Below are positions 1-7,605 of a stretch of DNA of 20,075 bases, piece after piece; positions within the stretch are counted from its first letter, which is position 1; every line of letters starts with the position of its first letter. The notes under the pieces were generated by a model. The model was not told the origin of the DNA. It did not search any database and saw only the letters and a list, made by a program, of their open reading frames with translations. The stretch covers positions 1 to 20,075 of the forward strand of contig JASLXP010001318.1 of the NCBI GenBank assembly GCA_030740295.1, in the 5' to 3' direction. A program made the position numbers and the translations under genes. This DNA is from Planctomycetota bacterium. Lineage in GTDB: Bacteria; Planctomycetota; PUPC01; JACPCR01.

Positions 1-448
1 CCACAATCGTTTTCGTGTCCCCCTTTTGCTTCCCCAGGGTGTTCTTCGAGTCGATGATCGCCGTGCCGGACCAGATCTGCCCCTTGTGAGCACAGTGCCC
101 CTTGTGCGGGACAATGGCATGCTCCAGTTGCGTCCAATGGATTAGATCTGTGCTGACGGCATGGCCCCAGTGTTTCTGACCTTTGTGCTGAAAATACAGA
201 TGCCATTCGCCATCATAGTAGATCAATCCGTTGGGATCATTGATACCTCCTTCACGCGAGGTGAAATGGAATTGCGGTCGATTGGGCTGATCGTAACTTG
301 CGGTATACGTGTGAAAATCGAAACCCGCTTGATCTAACAGGGGGTCGGGCGCCGACTTCTCCGCCTCTTCAGCTGACCCCGGGAACAGGAGAAACAGGGC
401 GGCGCATAAGGCACACGTTGCTTTACGCGGGTAATTGCTAAACTTCAT
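1..448 (-). CDS. GH32 glycoside hydrolase (levanase/inulinase/invertase type), N-terminal part only
   Basis: This gene runs off the left edge, so only its first 149 codons are visible. The ATG at 448 is followed by a signal peptide (residues 1 to about 26: basic start, hydrophobic LCAALFLLFPG core), so the enzyme should be exported. Residues 57-75 carry the start of the GH32 five-bladed propeller: RPQFHF, then INDPNG with Asp71 as the expected nucleophile. YYDGEWHLYFQ (77-87), HWGHAVSTDLIHW and WSGTA (126-130) are the next conserved GH32 blocks. The usual WMNDPNG or WNNDPNG here reads GGINDPNG. Unlike the other two GH32 proteins in the window, it has no extra N-terminal module. GH32 enzymes hydrolyse beta-fructosidic bonds in levan, inulin or sucrose; the linkage here cannot be told. 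It lies 61 bases downstream of a sulfatase on the same strand and is probably the last visible member of the operon. Confidence 0.93.
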   Translation of the reverse strand, partial: MKFSNYPRKATCALCAALFLLFPGSAEEAEKSAPDPLLDQAGFDFHTYTASYDQPNRPQFHFTSREGGINDPNGLIYYDGEWHLYFQHKGQKHWGHAVSTDLIHWTQLEHAIVPHKGHCAHKGQIWSGTAIIDSKNTLGKQKGDTKTIV

Positions 449-509
449 ATATCGATCTGTTTTCTATGTTGTTAGGCATTTTGCAACAGCTTGCGCCAAG
501 CCAACTCTG

Positions 510-2210
510 CTACTTCTGAATTTTAGGGCGGAAATACGGAAAGATCTTAACGCGCTTTGCCCAGTTTTCCCATTCAGCCTCCAACTCCTTTGCCATCTCC
601 GGTTTCCCGCTGATCAAATCAGACGTTTCGCAGCGATCGGAGTCTATATTGTATAATTCCCAGGTGCGTTTGTTATAACGGCCATTGCCGCGGACAAGCT
701 TCCACGGCCCCTTGCGGATCGCGCTTGAACGAAAATGATCAAAGAACATGGTGCGCTCCGGGAGTTTATCCTCGCCGTCAAATACCGGCTTCATGCTCAC
801 GCCTTCTGATGGTGTGATGACATTGCCTTCAAATGTGTCGGGGTAATTTGCGCCCGAAACCGCACAGAGTGTCGGCATGAAATCCATTAAGTGCACCGGT
901 GACCGCACCCATCGGTCGGGGTTCTTTATGCCCCCGGGCCAGTGGGCTATGAGGGGACTGCAGTTACCGCCCTCATGGTTGAAATGTTTATACATGCGCA
1001 GCGGAGTATTGCTCAGGCAGGACCAGGCGCTGCCGACAGACATCTCCTTGCCGCCCGGCAATCCCATTCCCTTCAGTTCCTCGCCCTTATGAAGAATATT
1101 GAGTCCTGCCCGGCTTCCGCCGTCAAAGCCAAAGGGCCCCCATTCATAACAGGCGCCATTGTCGCTGGTGAAAAGAATTAGGGTATTTTCAAACTGCCCG
1201 TTTTCCTTGAGCTGACTGATGATTCGGCCGATGCCCTGATCGACATGATCGATCATTGCCGCAAAGAGCGCCATACGATAGACGAGGTCCTCCTTGCGGT
1301 CTGCGTCCAGGGTATTCCATGCCGGGTTCTGCTTGCCCGACCAGCCATTGGCGATCTCGCCCATCTTGCCTTTCCCGTCTACCGGAACATCGGAGCGCTC
1401 GGCGAGCTTCCATGCATCGGTGAGGAGCCCGCTCTCTTTTTGACGTTCATACCGTTTCTTGCGAAGCACATCCCAGCCCTTGCGATAGCGCTCAAGATAC
1501 TTGTCCCGTGTTTCTGCCGGAGCATGCAGAGGGAAATGGGGTGACGAGTGCGCAAGATATAAAAAGAACGGTTTCTTCTCTTCAGTCCCCTGCTTGATGA
1601 ATTCAAGCGCATAGTCGGTAAAGACGTCTGTGGCGTAGAAGTTCTCCCGGGTATAAGACAATTCCGGTTTGCGGCCCGTGGGCAGTCTTCTGTAGGCATT
1701 CATCGCCCATTGGTTTTTGCTATGGAAGTCGGTGTAGCCGAAATACTCGTCAAAGCCACGGCGAACTGGGGACGCCGGCTCCGCCTTGCCAACGTGCCAC
1801 TTCCCGACGCCGTAGGTGTTGTAACCTGCGGTTTTGAGAACCTCCGCCAGGGTCACGCATTGGTCGTTCAAGCGCCCCAGGTATGCAGGGCCGCGCGTGG
1901 CGGTCTGGTCGCCGCCGGTGAAGTCGGCGATGCCGGCCTGCTGCGAGTAGAGTCCGGTCAGGAGGGTGGCACGCGATGGGCAGCACCGGGCGGAATTGTA
2001 ACTCTGCGTAAAACGCAAACCGCCGTCCGCCAGCCCATCGATATTGGGAGTCTCGACCTCACCGCCAAACGCGCCAACATCCGAGTAGCCCATATCATCG
2101 ACAAGGATCACAATAATATTCGGCTTGTCAGTCGCGTTTGCGGACAAGGCGCACCATGCCATTAGCATCACTGCGACCAGTCTTCCCATTTTCTGTTGTT
2201 GGTTTTTCAT
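510..2210 (-). CDS. Secreted arylsulfatase, Cys-type, S1_4-like
   Basis: This is a complete 566-residue sulfatase that should hydrolyse sulfate esters on a glycan after export. Residues 1-27 form a signal peptide. Residues 30-39 (PNIIVILVDD) carry the paired metal-binding Asp38 and Asp39. CCPSR at 76-80 fits the C-x-P-x-R signature, with Cys76 as the residue normally converted to formylglycine. The order GKWHVG, LFTSDNGA and a late HEGGNCSPLIAHWPGG block is typical of arylsulfatases of the S1_4 type (assigned from memory of the family). The C-terminal domain with GPWKLVRGNGRYNKRTWELYNI is also present, and the length is normal. The start codon lies 4 bases after the stop of the upstream esterase-like gene, so the two are almost certainly co-transcribed. 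No clear Shine-Dalgarno sequence precedes it. The formylglycine-generating enzyme it needs is not in the window. Confidence 0.95.
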   Translation of the reverse strand: MKNQQQKMGRLVAVMLMAWCALSANATDKPNIIVILVDDMGYSDVGAFGGEVETPNIDGLADGGLRFTQSYNSARCCPSRATLLTGLYSQQAGIADFTGGDQTATRGPAYLGRLNDQCVTLAEVLKTAGYNTYGVGKWHVGKAEPASPVRRGFDEYFGYTDFHSKNQWAMNAYRRLPTGRKPELSYTRENFYATDVFTDYALEFIKQGTEEKKPFFLYLAHSSPHFPLHAPAETRDKYLERYRKGWDVLRKKRYERQKESGLLTDAWKLAERSDVPVDGKGKMGEIANGWSGKQNPAWNTLDADRKEDLVYRMALFAAMIDHVDQGIGRIISQLKENGQFENTLILFTSDNGACYEWGPFGFDGGSRAGLNILHKGEELKGMGLPGGKEMSVGSAWSCLSNTPLRMYKHFNHEGGNCSPLIAHWPGGIKNPDRWVRSPVHLMDFMPTLCAVSGANYPDTFEGNVITPSEGVSMKPVFDGEDKLPERTMFFDHFRSSAIRKGPWKLVRGNGRYNKRTWELYNIDSDRCETSDLISGKPEMAKELEAEWENWAKRVKIFPYFRPKIQK

Positions 2211-2214
2211 TGAG

Positions 2215-3792
2215 TTAGAAATTGTCGGTTCGGAAAGGCAACGCCGGCAGACCTTCCCGGTTGTAGAGGTTGATCCCGGCTGGATTGCCCCGATAGCCGT
2301 AGCGAACTGCGACCGGAGTCTCGACCTGGGCGGAAGAGAGGATCACTGACTTTGCCTCCGGCCCGATCTTCACGTCGGCCCAATGCCAGGCCCGGTCCGC
2401 ACCACAGATCGCAAAGCCCTTGAGTTCCGCTTCAACCTGCCCTGCGGGCTGGAGACCGTCTTTTGCCCCGGTCATCAGACCGCCGCCAGTGTGGTCAAAC
2501 CAGGCGCGGGCATCGCGTCCCCTGATCTCCAGTTCCCGAAACTGCGGCCCGCTGTGCACCAGGTCGCTCCTGCCGTAATCCTTTGCCAGGGCCAGGAGCG
2601 CCAGGCGGGCGCCGACGTCCTGCCTGTTCTGCGCGGCGCGCTTGTCCTCGACCCCGATGTCAATGGTGGCGGCGATTCCGGTGTTGGCAATAGCCAGGCC
2701 CTTTTGCTGCTGCTCGCGGAGTTGCGCCGTTTTGTCGCCACCTTCGGGCTGGTCATCGCGCGGGCCTGAATTGGGAATCTGAGCAAAGTAAAACGAGAAA
2801 TCCTGTTGCCAGAGTTTGCGCCAACTTTCGATGAGAGCTTTCTGCTTTTGGTAGAGTTCCTCCGGCCTGCGCGGGTTGTCGGCGTGGTCCCAGGTGACGC
2901 CCCGAATCGCATAAGGGATCAGGGGATTGATCATGCCGTTGAATGTCTTGGTAGGCACAATATTGGTAATCCAAAGCTCGGTCGGAATCTCCGGACGATC
3001 CGTGGGCGTCTGTCCGTTCGCGACTGCCTGTCGGGCCTTTGGCAGCCATTCTGCGAGCGCTTCCAGGTAGTTCTCCCACTTCTTCTTTCCCGTTTCTGTA
3101 GAGGGCCGCCCGTTGTAGATCTGGTCGACGGCCCATTTGAGCGACGGGGTATCGCGATAGCCTTCTCCGGGGATCCACGGATTGATTCCGGTCCCTCCCC
3201 AGCTGGCGCCGATCACGCCGATGGGCACACCAAGTTCCCCGTGAAGTTTTCTCGCAAAGAAGTATCCGGTGGCACTGAAGTTGGCGACGCTCGTGTTCGT
3301 GCAGGGTTCCCACCGGGCGTTGGCGTCGTTCTCCGGCAGCGGGGACTGAACCCGATCGATCGCAGCCAGGCGGATGAGCGGGTAATCAGCATTCTTTAGT
3401 TCCTCCCGGGAGTTGATGCATTTCCGGACCGGAAAATTCATGTTTTCGGTGCCGGAACAAATCCATACTTCGCCGACCAGGACATTTTTCAGCTGAATAT
3501 GATTCACCGAGAGAACCCGGCCCGTCGCCGAAGCTTTCAGAGGCTTCAGTTTCGTCATCCAGCTGCCGAATTCATCCACCGTCGCGATGGCTCTCTGCCC
3601 GTCGAATTCCACGGTTACCGTCTCGCCGGGGTTTCCCCAGCCCCAGACCGGCACCGGCATGTCCCGCTGGAGGACCATGTTGTCGGTAAAGAAACCGGGC
3701 AGCCTGACTGCGGCTCCGGCCAGGGAGGCCGAACAGGCGAGGATCAGAAAAACAGCGGCCCGGGCGTAGAATGTTTTTGCAAAGTTATTCAT
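2215..3792 (-). CDS. SASA-family sialate O-acetylesterase-like protein with all catalytic motifs lost (pseudoenzyme)
   Basis: The protein aligns end to end with its upstream neighbour (3812-5416) and with the sialate O-acetylesterase (SASA) fold: a signal peptide, then LPGFFTDNMVLQRDMPVPVWGWGNPGE, GEVWICSG, GASWGGTGINPWIP and AIRG blocks. Each catalytic block is altered, however. The nucleophile motif GQSNM reads GTENM, so Ser becomes Glu. The WYQGES block reads WDHADN. The DIHP block carrying the catalytic His reads KRAA. The codon at the nucleophile is GAA, at least two changes from any Ser codon. The frame is nonetheless open over the whole length and surrounding positions are conserved, so it is probably expressed but not an esterase by the usual mechanism. 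I chose the ATG at 3792 because a signal peptide begins there and it leaves 19 bases after the upstream stop; an ATG at 3822 would overlap the upstream gene by 11 bases. Confidence 0.9.
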   Translation of the reverse strand: MNNFAKTFYARAAVFLILACSASLAGAAVRLPGFFTDNMVLQRDMPVPVWGWGNPGETVTVEFDGQRAIATVDEFGSWMTKLKPLKASATGRVLSVNHIQLKNVLVGEVWICSGTENMNFPVRKCINSREELKNADYPLIRLAAIDRVQSPLPENDANARWEPCTNTSVANFSATGYFFARKLHGELGVPIGVIGASWGGTGINPWIPGEGYRDTPSLKWAVDQIYNGRPSTETGKKKWENYLEALAEWLPKARQAVANGQTPTDRPEIPTELWITNIVPTKTFNGMINPLIPYAIRGVTWDHADNPRRPEELYQKQKALIESWRKLWQQDFSFYFAQIPNSGPRDDQPEGGDKTAQLREQQQKGLAIANTGIAATIDIGVEDKRAAQNRQDVGARLALLALAKDYGRSDLVHSGPQFRELEIRGRDARAWFDHTGGGLMTGAKDGLQPAGQVEAELKGFAICGADRAWHWADVKIGPEAKSVILSSAQVETPVAVRYGYRGNPAGINLYNREGLPALPFRTDNF

Positions 3793-3811
3793 CGAATCTT
3801 GTCTTTGTTTG

Positions 3812-5416
3812 CTACCAGTCATCCGTGCGAAAGGGCGCGGCCGGGAGTCCTTCCTTGTTGTAGAGATTGCTGTGAAACGGGTTCCAGCGATAGGCGTAGC
3901 GGACTGCTGCCGGTTCGCTGACTTGAGCGGAGGTCACGATCAGCGACTTGCCGTCCGGGGTGATTTTCGCCTCTGCCCAGTGCCACTTTTTGTCACTACC
4001 GGCAACAGCGAAACCTTCGAGCTTTGTCTGCACTGCCTGCGCCGCTCCGGGCCCGTCTTTGTTCCCGGCCATCAGACCGCTGCCGGTGCAGGTAAAGTGG
4101 ATATGCGCCTCATTGCCCTTGATCTCGATGCGTTCAAAAAGCGGCCCACTGTAGACGACCTCCTTACCATAGTCCTTCGCCAGGGCCCAGAGAGCCAGCC
4201 GCAATCCGACATCCTGCTTGTTCTTTGGATGGATGTCGGTCGGGTTGCCGATGTCGTAGGTCACGGCCAGGCCGGTGTTTGATAACTCCAGGCAGCGGCG
4301 CTGCGCTTCGCGAATCCTGGCATAGCCATCGCCTCCTTCGGGTTTCTGATTGTAGGGGTGAAGGTTCGCCAGCTGCACGGTATAGAAAGAGAAATCCCTG
4401 CCCGGCATCGTTCGGGCGGATGCAGGCGGCTGGTTCCAGCGTGCCCTCCATCCTTCAATCAGGCCCTGCTTCAGATAAAAATAATGCGGGCCATGCCCCC
4501 AGCTGGATTCGCCCTGGTACCAGATGGTTCCGCGGATGGCATAGGGGATCAGCGGGTTGATGACTGCATTGTAGATCTTGGTCAGTCCATGGTGTGTGGC
4601 GGGCAGTCTGCCGGGCCGGGCTGGAATATTGACCGGCAGTTTCCCCCGGGCAACCTGCCTGCCTGCTCCCGGCAACCACTGTTCGATCCCGTCCAGGTAG
4701 CGCTCCCATTTCTCTTTTCCCGCGGGTGACGCGGGCAGTCCAAACTCGAGCTCTTCCAGTTGCTTGTTCAGTTCAGGGATCATGCGGTATCCCGCTTCGG
4801 GAATCCACGGCTCCACACCGGTCCCGCCCCAGCTGGCATCAATCAGACCGATGGGAATCTTCAGTTCTTTATACAACTTCCTGGCGAAGTAATATCCCAC
4901 GGCGGTGTATTTTCCTGCTGTCCCGGGGGAACAGACCGACCATTCGCCGTCGGCATCGGTGTTCGGCAGGTAGGCGGCGGTTCGATTCATATTCAGTTGC
5001 CTGATTCCCGGGTAGTCGGCAGCGGCGATTTCCTGCTCAGCGTTGAGAGCCTTGTCGACCCGGAACTGCATGTTGGACTGCCCGGAGCAGATCCAGACCT
5101 CACCAACGACCACGTCCTCGATCCGTGTCTCACCGGCGGTCAGCAGGCGCCCTTCGGCACTGGCCTTCAGCGGATTCAGTTTCACCATCCATGTGCCGTC
5201 ATCACCCGTCCGGGTTTCATGCTCCTGCCCGGCAAAGGATACCTTCACCATCTCACCGGGATCGGCCCGGCCCCATACCGGAACCGGCATGTCGCGTTGC
5301 AGAACCATATGGTGATTGAAAAAGCCGGGCACCCGCACCTCCGCCAGTGCGGCGGTGGGTAACCATAGCAGGATCGGGAAAACCCACTGCGTTTTGTGAT
5401 GCAAAAATCGAATCAT
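3812..5416 (-). CDS. Sialate O-acetylesterase-family (SASA) carbohydrate esterase, intact
   Basis: This is a 534-residue secreted esterase, with a signal peptide at about 1-25 ending TAALA. SASA-family enzymes remove acetyl groups from sialic acid or, in environmental bacteria, from other acetylated glycans. All expected motifs are present. CSGQSNMQF has the putative nucleophile Ser114. WYQGES lies at 299-304, and DIHPKNKQDVG has Asp394 and His396. The N-terminal VRVPGFFNHHMVLQRDMPVPVWG block is the family's usual beta-rich start. The downstream gene (2215-3792) is a clear tandem paralogue that has lost these motifs. The gene starts 13 bases after the stop of a GH32 gene, so it is probably co-transcribed with it. 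In this context the likely job is deacetylating a glycan so that the GH32, GH2 and sulfatase enzymes can act; sialic acid itself is not implied, as no sialidase is present. Confidence 0.94.
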   Translation of the reverse strand: MIRFLHHKTQWVFPILLWLPTAALAEVRVPGFFNHHMVLQRDMPVPVWGRADPGEMVKVSFAGQEHETRTGDDGTWMVKLNPLKASAEGRLLTAGETRIEDVVVGEVWICSGQSNMQFRVDKALNAEQEIAAADYPGIRQLNMNRTAAYLPNTDADGEWSVCSPGTAGKYTAVGYYFARKLYKELKIPIGLIDASWGGTGVEPWIPEAGYRMIPELNKQLEELEFGLPASPAGKEKWERYLDGIEQWLPGAGRQVARGKLPVNIPARPGRLPATHHGLTKIYNAVINPLIPYAIRGTIWYQGESSWGHGPHYFYLKQGLIEGWRARWNQPPASARTMPGRDFSFYTVQLANLHPYNQKPEGGDGYARIREAQRRCLELSNTGLAVTYDIGNPTDIHPKNKQDVGLRLALWALAKDYGKEVVYSGPLFERIEIKGNEAHIHFTCTGSGLMAGNKDGPGAAQAVQTKLEGFAVAGSDKKWHWAEAKITPDGKSLIVTSAQVSEPAAVRYAYRWNPFHSNLYNKEGLPAAPFRTDDW

Positions 5417-5429
5417 TGTTTTCGTCTTT

Positions 5430-7586
5430 TTACTGCCAAATGGATTTCATGGGATAGGCGGTCAGTTCATCAACGACCACTCCGCTGTCGGCGGGGGCAT
5501 CAAGTTTAATGGAGATCGCGCCGGGCTTGGTGCCGGACATCGCCTTTCGGGTTTGCAGGCGGTAGGAATAGCCGTCCGCCATGAATATCTCGACGGTCGC
5601 CCGGTCCACGAGAATGCGCATGTTGAGCCGCCCGTCTTTTAAAGGTGCGGCGATCTTACCGAAGCGCTCTGTCGCGAAATTGTAGACGAGTGACACCTTG
5701 CCGATTGTGATCGTCGCGGTTTTCGGAGCGCCCTTCTTCCGCAGCGCCACGGTAATGTCGTAGAGTTCGCCGGACAGCGCCTTGCTAAAGCTCCGGTTGC
5801 CGTCGGTCAGCTCAATGTCTTTCTCCCGGAACTCGGCGGATTTACGCAGCGACTCCACTTCTTTGACCGGGTTGGCGAAGAGGTGAAGGCTGCCGTCTTT
5901 CACAGTTCGCAGGGTCAGGTCCATGGGAATCGTAAATCCCTGGTTGAAAGGCATGCCTTCCGTGGCCAGGCCCGCCCAGCCGATATACACCGCGCGCCCG
6001 CCGGGTGAATTGCTAAAACACTGCCCCGCGTAACAACTGCGCGGAATCATCGTGACCTTTTTCTCTTCGTGCTCCGGGACGAAGGTCTTGCCGTCGAAAG
6101 AACCGATAAAGTATTCGCTGCTCGCCTCCATCAGCACCCAGCGCTTGTTGGATTCATCCCCATCGACCGGCAACTCCATGAACTCCGGGCATTCGTGCAC
6201 GTCGGTGAAATTCTGCTTCAGGGTCCAGTTCTGAAGATCCTTGCTGGTGAAAATCGGGAAGTGGCGGCCATGCTCCTTGTTCTCGAGGCAACTGACTGCG
6301 ACCCAATCGCCGGTCGGTTTGTGAAACACGAACTTGGCATCGCGCCCCGTGATGCCGAGCGGATACTTCTGCATCCAGCGCTGGAAGTTGATCCCATCGT
6401 GAGAGTAGAAAGCCGATATCCCCGCGTTCATGTCGGAGTTGAAGAGCAGCAGCGTCTTTTGATCGCCGACATTGAGACCAGTCGCATTGTTGTGATCAAC
6501 GTTCCCGCTGCCCGAGAAACAGGCGCCAGTGGCCATCGACGGGTGGCGCTGCTCCAGCGGGACCCCTTTGCCGCCGCCGGATCGCAGGGCACGCTTATGC
6601 TCCGTCCAGTTCACCAGGTCAGGACTGGAGGCATGCCCCCAATACATGTTGCCCCACCCGGTGCCCAGCGGGTTGCATTGCCAGAACAGGTGATAGCGCC
6701 CGTTAAAATACACCATGCCGTTGGGGTCGTTGTTCCAGCCGTTCAGCTGGGAGAAATGAAACTGGGGACGGTATTTTTCGCCGTATTTCGGCAGCAGGCA
6801 GCGTGGCTCCGCCGCGCATTCGATCATTTCCCGAACCGAGCCTCCGATCTCCTCCTCCAGCTTGATCGTGGCGGTCTTGCCGATCTGGTCACCCATGTCC
6901 AGGTAACCCCACCAGGCGATCTCGTCTTCGCTCATGGCCAGGCAGGCGGTGAGGTCATGAACCACTATGCCGGCCACGGTAATGACCATGCGCCGGCTCG
7001 TGCCGGATTTCGCCACCGGGAACAGGAGCAGCTTGTCGGTAATTTTCATGTCCCGGGTCACCGGCTCAAAGCCGACCTTGGTGTCGCTCTGGCGAATCTG
7101 GTCGACCAGGATCAGCCCCCAGTAGCCCGGGTTTTTGTCGTAGATCTCGATGCGGGCTTTCTTGCCCCGGAACGCTTTGACCGGGATGCTGGTCTCGTTC
7201 AGGTGAAATCCTTTGACCGCTGCGATACAGGCAACCTGTTCTCCTTCCACCAGAACCTTTACCCCGGCGCTGTGTGTGCTTGGAGAGCCCCCCAGCAGCA
7301 GGTTGATGTAGTCGCGCTGGATGGTAAATTCAGGGCTGGTCAGCTTTCCCATCGGCTTGAGGCTGTGCCCCCGGTAGGAACTGGCGAACCCGTCGCCCAT
7401 AAATCCGGTCACCTGGTAAGCCGTGCCTGCGTTCATGGATGCCGGGCCCTTACGGAACGCATCCCCCTCAATGGTCCAGCCGTCATACCGATCGTCTTCA
7501 AAATCAGCGATCAGAAGATCCCCTGCCGCCATGACAAGGTTTCCCAACCCCATCGCTGCGAATGCTATTAGCAACAGTATTTTCAT
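5430..7586 (-). CDS. Secreted GH32 fructan hydrolase-like enzyme with N-terminal sandwich module
   Basis: Starting at the ATG at 7586 gives 718 residues with a signal peptide (MKILLLIAFAAMGLGNLVMA). A longer reading back to 7673 would overlap the upstream gene and bury that signal peptide. Residues 28-168 form an accessory module that starts DFEDDRYDGW and ends LVDQI; the same module occurs in two other proteins here. Residues 180-260 resemble the small domain often found ahead of bacterial levanases (DUF4980-like, from memory). The GH32 catalytic region starts near 272 (YRPQFHFS). It has NNDPNG with Asp287, a GRDAK block with Asp416 as transition-state stabiliser, and ECPEF with Glu465 as acid/base. 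The family's usual RDP reads RDA. A C-terminal sandwich domain closes the protein. The gene begins 19 bases after the GH2 chimera. Beta-fructan is the family substrate; the true one is unknown. Confidence 0.93.
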   Translation of the reverse strand: MKILLLIAFAAMGLGNLVMAAGDLLIADFEDDRYDGWTIEGDAFRKGPASMNAGTAYQVTGFMGDGFASSYRGHSLKPMGKLTSPEFTIQRDYINLLLGGSPSTHSAGVKVLVEGEQVACIAAVKGFHLNETSIPVKAFRGKKARIEIYDKNPGYWGLILVDQIRQSDTKVGFEPVTRDMKITDKLLLFPVAKSGTSRRMVITVAGIVVHDLTACLAMSEDEIAWWGYLDMGDQIGKTATIKLEEEIGGSVREMIECAAEPRCLLPKYGEKYRPQFHFSQLNGWNNDPNGMVYFNGRYHLFWQCNPLGTGWGNMYWGHASSPDLVNWTEHKRALRSGGGKGVPLEQRHPSMATGACFSGSGNVDHNNATGLNVGDQKTLLLFNSDMNAGISAFYSHDGINFQRWMQKYPLGITGRDAKFVFHKPTGDWVAVSCLENKEHGRHFPIFTSKDLQNWTLKQNFTDVHECPEFMELPVDGDESNKRWVLMEASSEYFIGSFDGKTFVPEHEEKKVTMIPRSCYAGQCFSNSPGGRAVYIGWAGLATEGMPFNQGFTIPMDLTLRTVKDGSLHLFANPVKEVESLRKSAEFREKDIELTDGNRSFSKALSGELYDITVALRKKGAPKTATITIGKVSLVYNFATERFGKIAAPLKDGRLNMRILVDRATVEIFMADGYSYRLQTRKAMSGTKPGAISIKLDAPADSGVVVDELTAYPMKSIWQ
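7083..7505 (-). other. Shared accessory sandwich module, copy in the 718-aa GH32
   Basis: Residues 28-168 of the 718-aa GH32. Landmarks in order are DFE, W, G-x-AF, LTSPEFTI, YINLLLGG, VKVLVEGE, GKKARIEIYD and LVDQI. Two further copies occur at 14629-15069 and 18793-19260. The pattern suggests a jelly-roll, carbohydrate-binding-like fold, but binding is inferred and not shown. Confidence 0.7.
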
Positions 7587-7605
7587 CGGTAATTCGTTGT
7601 TCTCT

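Noticed and set aside
449..509. Possible small hairpin (gcaagctgttgc) between the sulfatase and the left GH32
   Set aside because: The stem is only 4 base pairs with no T-run after it, too weak for a terminator.
6069..7571. 500-codon open frame on the plus strand
   Set aside because: It lies wholly opposite the 718-aa GH32, which has clear catalytic motifs; no recognisable domain.
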